A stretch of DNA of 46,394 nt from an uncultured Lachnospiraceae bacterium (GTDB lineage Bacteria; Bacillota; Clostridia; Lachnospirales; Lachnospiraceae): positions 1 to 46,394 of the forward strand of contig CAKRJP010000019.1 of assembly GCA_934351835.1 (NCBI GenBank). The letters are read 5' to 3'. A program made the position numbers and the translations under genes. Under the pieces are notes generated by a model that was not told the DNA's origin, did no database searches, and saw nothing but the letters and a program-made list of their open reading frames with translations. The first letter of the stretch is position 1. The number at the start of each line of letters is the position of its first letter. Below, one piece after another: positions 41,101 to 46,394 of the stretch.

Positions 41101-42661
41101 TCTGGCACAGTTAATCTATGATTGTAAAAATGCGAATAAAGATGCGAGAATTTCCGTAAAACTGGTATCAGAGGCGGGAGTCGGAACGGTTGCGGCAGGT
41201 GTTGCAAAAGCAGGTGCAGGACTGATTCTGATTTCAGGATATGATGGAGGCACCGGAGCAGCACCGAGAAGTTCTATCCATAATGCGGGACTTCCATGGG
41301 AGCTTGGACTGGCAGAGACGCACCAGACATTGATCCAGAATGGTCTGAGAGAACGTGTGCGCATTGAGACAGATGGAAAACTCATGAGTGGACGCGATGT
41401 GGCAATCGCAGCAATTCTTGGAGCAGAAGAGTTTGGATTTGCAACAGCACCGCTTGTGACTTTAGGATGTGTGATGATGAGAGTCTGCAATCTGGATACC
41501 TGTCCGGTAGGTGTAGCAACACAAAATCCGGAACTCCGTAAATGCTTTAAAGGGAAACCTGAATATGTGATTAATTTTATGCGCTTTATCGCACAGAATT
41601 TAAGAGAATACATGGCAAAACTCGGTGTTCGTACACTGGATGAACTGGTTGGCCGTACAGATCTTCTGAAAGTAAAAGATAATCCGACTTCTGATCGTGC
41701 AGCAACACTGAATCTGAGCCAGATTTTATATAATCCGTATCTTGGAACCAAGACGCCGATGACATTTAACCCAAAGAAAAAATACGACTTCGAATTAGGA
41801 AAGACTGTCGATGAGAAAGTGTTGGTAAAAGAACTGCTCCCATCGCTGGAAAAAGGACAGAAGCGGAGTATTGAAATGGATGTGTCAAATGTAAACCGTA
41901 CCTTTGGAACAATCTTTGGATCTGAGATTACCAGACGTTATCCGGAAGGCATGGAAGAAGACAGCTATGTAGTAAAATGTACCGGTGCCGGCGGACAGTC
42001 ATTCGGAGCATTTATTCCGAAGGGGCTGACGCTTGAATTGACAGGTGACAGTAACGATTATTATGGAAAAGGACTTTCCGGCGGTAAATTAATCGTTTAT
42101 CCTCCGAAGGGAGTAACTTATAAACATGAAGAAAATATTATAATAGGAAACGTTGCACTGTACGGAGCCACCAGTGGTAAGGCATTTATTAATGGTATAG
42201 CAGGAGAACGTTTTGCAGTTCGAAATTCAGGGGCCATTGCAGTTGTAGAAGGTGTCGGCGATCACGGATGTGAATATATGACCGGTGGACGTGTGGCAAT
42301 TCTTGGTAAGACAGGAAAGAACTTTGCGGCAGGTATGAGTGGCGGAGTTGCTTATGTATTAGATGAAGATAATACTCTTTATAAAAATGTAAATAAGCAG
42401 ATGGTAAATATTGAACATGTAACATCAAAGGCGGATGTCAATGAACTTAAGAGTATGGTTGAAGAACATGTGGCAAATACCAATTCCGAGATCGGCAAGA
42501 AAATCCTGAATGATTTTTCAGAATATCTTCCAAAATTTAAGAAGATTATTCCGAAAGATTATGAACATATGTTGAAGACCATTCTGGAATTTGAGGCACA
42601 GGGAATGAATAGCGAACAGGCACAGATTGAAGCATTTTATGCAATCAAGAATGGAAGATAG
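38126..42661 (+). CDS. gltB: Glutamate synthase large subunit (GltB)
   Basis: The 1511-residue chain makes glutamate from glutamine and 2-oxoglutarate. The glutaminase nucleophile is Cys22 in HDNCGIG, so a 21-residue propeptide must be cut off. The central and FMN domains contain GAMSYGSISKEAHETLA, GEGGHLPGGKVYPWIA and SPPPHHDIYSIEDLAQLI; the 3Fe-4S cysteines lie in VCNLDTCPVGVATQNPELRKCF. The C-terminal GXGXG beta-helix domain follows. ATG 38126 is preferred since AAGGGG lies 8 bases upstream; the ATG at 38120 is too close. It is 11 bases from gltD in the same operon. Confidence 0.96.
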   Translation: MNEQDMSRQQGLYRSQFEHDNCGIGAIVNIKGKKTHDTVVDALKIVENLEHRAGKDAEGKTGDGVGILLQISHKFFSKVCRPLGIFLGSERDYGVGMFFFPQDELKKNQAKKIFEVIVKKEGMNFLGWREVPIKEEVLGSRARECMPCIMQGFIERPAKVEKGLEFDRRLYVVRRIFEQSSDETYVVSLSSRTIVYKGMFLVNQLRLFFEDLQNQDYDSAIAIVHSRFSTNTNPSWERAHPYRYLVHNGEINTIKGNADKMRGREENMKSEHLKGELHKVLPAINVAGSDSAMLDNTIEFMVMSGMDLPLAVMIAIPEPWANDKSMSQEKKDFYQYYATMMEPWDGPASILFTDGDCMGAVLDRNGLRPSRYYITSDDNLILSSEVGVLDIDPEKILVKERLHPGKMLLVDTIKGKVIDDEELKMTYARRQPYGEWLDANLVQLSDLKIPNQKVTSYTPEECSRLQKAFGYSYEEVKTSILTMAKNGGEGTAAMGIDAPLAVLSEKHQNLFNYFKQLFAQVTNPPIDAIREKVVTSTTVYVGQDGNLLEEKEENCKMLKVNNPILTETDLLKIKNMKQDGFKVAEIEMVYYKNSSLEKAIDYLFIEVDRAILDGANILILSDRGVDEYHVPIPSLLALSGLQQHLVRTKKRTSVAIILETGEPREVHHFATLLGYGACAINPYLAHESIKQLIDTNMLEKDYYAAVEDYNQAVLSGIVKIASKMGISTIQSYQGAKIFEAIGLKQEFIDKYFTDTVSRVGGIGIEEISSDYTARHSQAFDPLGLEVDMTLNSVGQHKLKSGGEKHLYNPQTIHTLQLATRLGDYELFKQYTDMVNKEGAHINLRGQLDFVYPEKGVPIEEVESVDEIVTRFKTGAMSYGSISKEAHETLAIAMNTLHGKSNSGEGGEEIERLGTNRCSAIKQVASGRFGVTSRYLVSAQEIQIKMAQGAKPGEGGHLPGGKVYPWIAKTRHSTPGVSLISPPPHHDIYSIEDLAQLIYDCKNANKDARISVKLVSEAGVGTVAAGVAKAGAGLILISGYDGGTGAAPRSSIHNAGLPWELGLAETHQTLIQNGLRERVRIETDGKLMSGRDVAIAAILGAEEFGFATAPLVTLGCVMMRVCNLDTCPVGVATQNPELRKCFKGKPEYVINFMRFIAQNLREYMAKLGVRTLDELVGRTDLLKVKDNPTSDRAATLNLSQILYNPYLGTKTPMTFNPKKKYDFELGKTVDEKVLVKELLPSLEKGQKRSIEMDVSNVNRTFGTIFGSEITRRYPEGMEEDSYVVKCTGAGGQSFGAFIPKGLTLELTGDSNDYYGKGLSGGKLIVYPPKGVTYKHEENIIIGNVALYGATSGKAFINGIAGERFAVRNSGAIAVVEGVGDHGCEYMTGGRVAILGKTGKNFAAGMSGGVAYVLDEDNTLYKNVNKQMVNIEHVTSKADVNELKSMVEEHVANTNSEIGKKILNDFSEYLPKFKKIIPKDYEHMLKTILEFEAQGMNSEQAQIEAFYAIKNGR

Positions 42662-42672
42662 GGGGCGAGAAC

Positions 42673-44172
42673 ATGGGAAAAGCAACAGGATTTATGGAAT
42701 ACGAAAGACAGGATAAAAAAGCAGAAGATCCGAAATCAAGAATTAAGCATTTCCGGGAATTTCATACGCCTCTGTCTAAAGAAGAACAGGAAATACAGGG
42801 CGCAAGATGTATGGGATGTGGAGTACCGTTTTGCCAGTCGGGCTTAATGCTCATGGGGATGGCAAGCGGATGTCCGCTTCACAATCTGGTGCCGGAGTGG
42901 AACGATCTAATCTATCATGGAAACTGGCAAGAAGCATATTACCGCTTGAAAAAGACGAATAATTTCCCGGAGTTTACATCCAGAGTATGCCCGGCACTAT
43001 GTGAGGCTGCCTGTACTTGTGGACTTAACGGAGATGCTGTATCAACGAAAGCGAATGAATATGGGATTATCGAAAATGCATATGAAAAGGGATATGCGGA
43101 TGCTAAACCGGTGAAAATTCGTACAGGTAAAAAAGTAGCAATCATAGGTTCCGGACCATCGGGACTTGCAGCAGCGGATATGTTAAACCGCCGTGGACAC
43201 TCTGTAACCGTTTTTGAGAGAGAAGACAAAGTGGGTGGTTTATTACGCTATGGAATACCAAACATGAAGCTGGAGAAACAGATTATTGACCGAAAAATCC
43301 ATATTATGGAAGAAGAAGGCATCGAATTTGTTACAAACTGCAATATTGGTAAAGATAAAAAAGTTGTCAGCTTATTAAAAGAATACGATAAAGTAATTCT
43401 TTGTTGCGGAGCATCAAATCCGAGAGATATCAAGGTGCCGGGACGGGATGCGAAAGGCATTCATTTTGCCGTAGATTTCTTAAAATCAACCACAAAAGCA
43501 TTGTGGGCAAACAACATGCAGTTAAAAGAAGGGACCTATATCTCGGCAAAAGGGAAAAATGTTATGGTCATCGGCGGTGGCGATACCGGAAATGACTGCG
43601 TGGGAACAGCGATGCGCCATGGGGCAAAATCTGTACTTCAGTTAGAAATGATGCCGAAAGCGCCGGATGAAAGAGCTGCCAATAATCCGTGGCCGGAATG
43701 GCCGAAAGTCTGCAAAACAGATTACGGACAGCAGGAAGTAATTGCGGTTTTCGGACATGATCCGAGAGAGTATCAGACAACTGTAAAAGAATTCAAAAAA
43801 GATAAAAATGGAAATGTCAAGCAGGCAGTGCTGGTAAAATTAGAGGCAAAAAAAGATGAAAAGACAGGACGCCTTAATATGGTAGAAATACCAGGAAGCG
43901 AGCGCACTGTGGATGTGGAACTGGTATTGATCGCTGCAGGATTTTTAGGAAGCGAAAATTATGTTACTAAAGCATTTGGCGTAGAAGTAAACGGGCGTAC
44001 TAATGTGGCAACACCGGACGGTCAGTATGATACAAATGTAAAAAATGTCTATACAGCAGGAGATATGCACAGAGGCCAGTCGCTGGTCGTGTGGGCAATC
44101 CGCGAGGGACGTGAAGTTGCCTGCCAGGTAGATAAAGATTTAATGGGATATACAAACATGTACATCCAATAA
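42673..44172 (+). CDS. gltD: Glutamate synthase small subunit (GltD)
   Basis: The 499-residue flavoprotein feeds electrons from NADPH to GltB. The N-terminal Cys-rich part (GARCMGCGVPFC, GCPLHN, CPALCEAACTCGLN) binds two 4Fe-4S clusters; GSGPSGLAAADML binds FAD and IGGGDTGNDC binds the pyridine nucleotide; the end YTAGDMHRGQSLVVWAIREGRE closes the FAD site. AGGGGGCGAG precedes the ATG. It is the second and last gene of the operon, followed by a strong terminator. Confidence 0.95.
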   Translation: MGKATGFMEYERQDKKAEDPKSRIKHFREFHTPLSKEEQEIQGARCMGCGVPFCQSGLMLMGMASGCPLHNLVPEWNDLIYHGNWQEAYYRLKKTNNFPEFTSRVCPALCEAACTCGLNGDAVSTKANEYGIIENAYEKGYADAKPVKIRTGKKVAIIGSGPSGLAAADMLNRRGHSVTVFEREDKVGGLLRYGIPNMKLEKQIIDRKIHIMEEEGIEFVTNCNIGKDKKVVSLLKEYDKVILCCGASNPRDIKVPGRDAKGIHFAVDFLKSTTKALWANNMQLKEGTYISAKGKNVMVIGGGDTGNDCVGTAMRHGAKSVLQLEMMPKAPDERAANNPWPEWPKVCKTDYGQQEVIAVFGHDPREYQTTVKEFKKDKNGNVKQAVLVKLEAKKDEKTGRLNMVEIPGSERTVDVELVLIAAGFLGSENYVTKAFGVEVNGRTNVATPDGQYDTNVKNVYTAGDMHRGQSLVVWAIREGREVACQVDKDLMGYTNMYIQ

Positions 44173-44175
44173 TTT

Positions 44176-44223
44176 AACGAAAAACGCTTGTATGAAAGGA
44201 AACTTTCACAAGCGTTTTTCGTT
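44176..44223 (+). terminator. Terminator of the glt operon
   Basis: AACGAAAAACGCTTGT (44176-44191) and GAAAG pair with CTTTC and ACAAGCGTTTTTCGTT, giving a hairpin of about 21 bp with an internal T run on the 3' arm. It should work well on the plus strand. Confidence 0.85.
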
Positions 44224-44274
44224 TGAATTGATTGGCCTGGTAGCTGGTAAATGTTACATTATTGTTAAATCTTG

Positions 44275-44303
44275 TTGATTTTATTTGCTTTTTGAGTTAT
44301 AAT
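44275..44303 (+). promoter_or_regulatory. Promoter for the NlpC/P60 leader
   Basis: TTGATT (44275-44280), 17 bases, TATAAT (44298-44303). Transcription would start near 44310, about 240 bases before the NlpC/P60 ATG. Confidence 0.7.
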
Positions 44304-44356
44304 CGACGCAGATATAAAAATATTTCTTTTATTTTTATGTCTATGGGATGAGGAGT

Positions 44357-44449
44357 ATGATAATTAAATATAGGATGATTAGTGGTAATATTAAAAGGCA
44401 AACTAGAACGCTGGCAACCTTGGTTACCAGTTTTTTGATTGTTTTTTGA
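44357..44449 (+). CDS. Possible 30-residue leader peptide
   Basis: A 30-codon frame behind AGGAG ends inside the T run that follows the leader terminator. It reads MIIKYRMISGNIKRQT followed by a hydrophobic end (TLATLVTSFLIVF), like a tiny membrane peptide. The ribosome site is only about 1 base from the ATG, which is too close for good use. It may be a chance frame or part of an attenuator. Confidence 0.2.
   Translation: MIIKYRMISGNIKRQTRTLATLVTSFLIVF
44411..44436 (+). terminator. Leader terminator before the NlpC/P60 gene
   Basis: CTGGCAACC (44411-44419) pairs with GGTTACCAG (44422-44430) with one C-A mismatch, followed by six T. It stands between the promoter and the gene, so it could attenuate expression or mark a short RNA of about 125 bases. 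Confidence 0.65.
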
Positions 44450-44550
44450 CAATATTTGTGCATGAAATTTGATTACTTCTTATTTTTGAAGCAAAGCCGC
44501 TTCAAAAATGAATGAAAAATGATACATAGTAATAAATTATAGGAGTGCGT

Positions 44551-45657
44551 ATGAAGAAAAAATTAGTAACTGTTTTATTGGCAGGGGTTTTAACATTTGG
44601 AACAATTGCAACGCCAGTGTCAGCTGCACCTTCAGTAGACGACTTGAAAAAGAATAAAGCTTCTGCGGAAAGTGAAGTAGAGAGCTTACAGACACAGTTG
44701 AATGACTTGATAACAAAGATGAATGATCTGGAGACCCAGCTGATTGAGAAAGGTCAGGAAAAGACTCAGGCTGAGGCTGATCTGAAGACTGCCGAGAAAA
44801 AGGAAAAGAAGCAGTATGAAGATATGAAACTTCGTATTAAATATATGTATGAAGAAGGCGATAATTCAGCATTAGGACGTATTGTTCAGTCCGGAGATAT
44901 CGCGGATGTACTCAGTCAGGCTGAGTATGTTGAAAAGGTTCATGCATATGACCGTAATATGTTGCAGGAGTATGCAGAGACGGTTGAAAAAGTTAAGACT
45001 TTAAAAGCTACGATTGATGATGATATGAATAAAATCCAGTCTCTGGAAGATGAGTATGAAGCTCAGTCAGCAGAGTTGAATGAGACAATCAGTGCCAAGA
45101 GTGATGAAATTAAGAATTTGGATGGCATGATCCAGGAAGCTGCAAGAGCAGCAGTTGAAGCTCAGAAGGCAGAAGAGGCAAAGAAAGCTGAGGCAGCTAA
45201 GAAGAATCAGGTAGCAAGTGCAGATACAAATAGTGGTACAACCAATAATGGCGGTAATACGAATAGTGGAAACACGAATAGTGGAGGAACTACTACAGTG
45301 ACACCATCGGCACCGTCTAATTCTAATACAGCGCCGTCTGTTGACGGTGGCTCAGTTGTCAGCCGTGCATACAGCCAGCTTGGAGCAGCTTATGTATGGG
45401 GAGCCTGCTCACCGGGAGCATTTGACTGTTCGGGATTTGTAAGTTATTGTCTGACAGGAAGTTATACAAGACTTGGTACTACATATACATTCTTAGGTTG
45501 GACACAGGTAAGCAACCCACAGCCGGGTGATGTTTGTGTAAATGCGAACCACTGTGGCATTTACATTGGTGGCGGACAGATGATTCATGCTGCTACAGAG
45601 GGCGTAGGAGTTATCGTCGGACCTGTACAAGGTGGAATGATTTATGTTCGTTATTAA
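44551..45657 (+). CDS. Secreted NlpC/P60 peptidoglycan hydrolase with coiled-coil domain
   Basis: The 368-residue protein has a signal peptide (basic start, hydrophobic core LVTVLLAGVLTFGTIA, cut expected after VSA near residue 26), a long coiled coil (about 30-210, with the EGDNSALGRIVQSGDIADVLSQAEYVEKV block of PcsB/CwlO-like proteins), an Asn/Gly/Thr/Ser-rich linker and a C-terminal NlpC/P60 domain. The catalytic Cys is in FDCSGFVSYC and the His in NHCGIYIG. It should cut peptide bonds in the cell wall during growth or division. ATG 44551 with AGGAG 5 bases away is preferred to GTG 44545. The gene stands alone. Confidence 0.92.
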   Translation: MKKKLVTVLLAGVLTFGTIATPVSAAPSVDDLKKNKASAESEVESLQTQLNDLITKMNDLETQLIEKGQEKTQAEADLKTAEKKEKKQYEDMKLRIKYMYEEGDNSALGRIVQSGDIADVLSQAEYVEKVHAYDRNMLQEYAETVEKVKTLKATIDDDMNKIQSLEDEYEAQSAELNETISAKSDEIKNLDGMIQEAARAAVEAQKAEEAKKAEAAKKNQVASADTNSGTTNNGGNTNSGNTNSGGTTTVTPSAPSNSNTAPSVDGGSVVSRAYSQLGAAYVWGACSPGAFDCSGFVSYCLTGSYTRLGTTYTFLGWTQVSNPQPGDVCVNANHCGIYIGGGQMIHAATEGVGVIVGPVQGGMIYVRY

Positions 45658-45686
45658 AAATAAAACAGAATAAGATAACATAAGAT

Positions 45687-45712
45687 AAAAGCCTTGCAAA
45701 TGCAAGGCTTTT
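45687..45712 (+). terminator. Terminator after the NlpC/P60 gene
   Basis: AAAAGCCTTGCA (45687-45698), loop AA, TGCAAGGCTTTT (45701-45712). A perfect 12-bp hairpin ending in T. Confidence 0.85.
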
Positions 45713-45745
45713 ATGCTATTCTGATAAAGTTGACAAAAAAACACG

Positions 45746-45832
45746 CATTTGTTTACCTGATATGGTGCCAAAATAGCAGAGATGCTTATGGTTTTGAGGG
45801 AGTATGCAGATGCGGAAGTAAAAAACCAAATG
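45746..45832 (+). promoter_or_regulatory. Structured leader of rpsB (possible autoregulation site)
   Basis: CATTTG-TTTAC (45746-45756) can pair with GTAAA (45818-45822) and CAAATG (45827-45832), the last base of which is the first base of the GGAGG ribosome site. Inside, CAAAA and TAGCA pair with TGCTTA and TTTTG (about 45769-45796) around a GAGA loop. A TTGACA is present at 45730-45735 but no matching -10 is clear. Ribosomal protein operons are often controlled by such leaders; a known class is not recognised. Confidence 0.35.
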
Positions 45833-45844
45833 GAGGAAAGAAAC

Positions 45845-46394
45845 ATGAGCGTTATTTCAATGAAGCAACTTTTAGAAGCAGGTGTTCACTTTGGACATCA
45901 GACAAGAAGATGGAACCCTAAAATGGCTCCATATATCTACACAGAGAGAAATGGTATCTACATCATTGATCTTCAGAAATCTGTAGGTAAAGTGGACGAG
46001 GCTTATCAGGCAGTATCTGATATTGCAGCAGAAGGTGGTACAATCTTATTCGTAGGAACTAAGAAACAGGCACAGGATGCTATTAAGACAGAAGCTGAGC
46101 GTTGCGGAATGTATTATGTAAATGAGAGATGGCTTGGAGGTATGCTTACAAACTTCAAGACAATCAAGAGCAGAATCGCACGTCTGAAAGACATCGAGAG
46201 AATGTCAGAAGATGGTACATTCGATGTATTACCTAAGAAAGAAGTTATCCAGTTAAAGAAAGAGTGGGAGAAACTTGAGAAGAACCTTGGTGGAATCAAA
46301 GACATGAAAGGTCTTCCGGATGCTATCTTCGTAGTAGATCCTAAGAAAGAAAGAATCTGTGTACAGGAAGCACACACACTTGGTATTCCACTGA
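45845..46394 (+). CDS. rpsB: 30S ribosomal protein S2 (partial, runs off the window)
   Basis: The first 183 codons of S2 are present, from MSVISMKQLLEAGVHFGHQTRRWNPKM through IDLQKS, GTKKQAQD, ERWLGGMLTNFKTI to FVVDPKKE and GIPL, in the usual order with no break. The 3' part, and probably tsf, lies to the right of the window. GGAGG (45832-45836) sits 8 bases before the ATG. S2 joins the small ribosomal subunit late and binds S1. Confidence 0.96.
   Translation, partial: MSVISMKQLLEAGVHFGHQTRRWNPKMAPYIYTERNGIYIIDLQKSVGKVDEAYQAVSDIAAEGGTILFVGTKKQAQDAIKTEAERCGMYYVNERWLGGMLTNFKTIKSRIARLKDIERMSEDGTFDVLPKKEVIQLKKEWEKLEKNLGGIKDMKGLPDAIFVVDPKKERICVQEAHTLGIPL

Noticed and set aside
41116..41751. A 211-codon open frame antisense to gltB
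   Set aside because: It lies wholly inside gltB, shows no family likeness, and is low-complexity in Ser and Pro, as expected for a shadow frame.

Overview
This window reads as a low-GC Firmicute chromosome of the Lachnospiraceae type (class Clostridia). The grounds are AGGAG-type ribosome binding sites, AT-rich intergenic DNA, a FabK-dependent fatty-acid operon with a fused AccD-AccA carboxyltransferase, a GltB/GltD pair, and a c-di-GMP-I class riboswitch. The family is inferred from protein character; the species is not assigned. Most of the window is core chromosome. One short stretch (about 4.8-8.6 kb) looks like an accessory island.

Layout. Bases 1-76 are the last two domains (V and VI) of a group II intron whose body lies to the left. 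Next come pyrC (minus) and ansA (plus), divergently transcribed, then rsmH and rlmD. Just past rlmD the core gene order breaks: a C-terminal scrap of an HTH gene, a DUF1016/YhcG nuclease, a GIY-YIG nuclease, a GyrI-like protein, then about 480 bases with no gene that look like one large structured RNA ending in an intrinsic terminator. A probably damaged hypothetical gene follows. From 8.6 to 14.4 kb are a DEDDh exonuclease, a voltage-gated-type K+ channel, an AlkD-like glycosylase, a B3/B4-domain protein, a double-HTH regulator and a Gfo/Idh/MocA oxidoreductase. A c-di-GMP-I riboswitch with promoter and terminator lies upstream of a SulP anion transporter.

The centre (17.2-28.1 kb) is a complete fatty-acid synthesis operon: fabH, acpP, fabK, fabD, fabG, fabF, accB, fabZ, accC, accDA, a second FabK-like flavoprotein, and a TetR regulator. 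Many genes overlap or nearly touch. The same bipartite motif (AG-N-ATCATACC-N8-CTAATA-N-AC) lies over the fabH promoter and, inverted, over the tetR promoter. This points to the TetR protein as the operon's regulator.

The right part holds an NSS-type symporter, xpt divergent from a YczE-like membrane protein, a degV-marR-DUF362 cluster with repeated operator-like sites, a tightly packed DNA/tRNA-maintenance run (nfo, tsaA, GNAT, dus), a CPBP protease, gltB-gltD, a secreted NlpC/P60 hydrolase behind a structured leader, and the start of rpsB, cut by the window edge.

The observations most worth following are the large RNA candidate at 7.56-8.04 kb, the shared fabH/tetR motif, the riboswitch with an apparent A at the ligand-discriminating position, the degV operator repeats, and the structured leaders before the NlpC/P60 gene and rpsB. 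Base pairings and alignments were done by eye.
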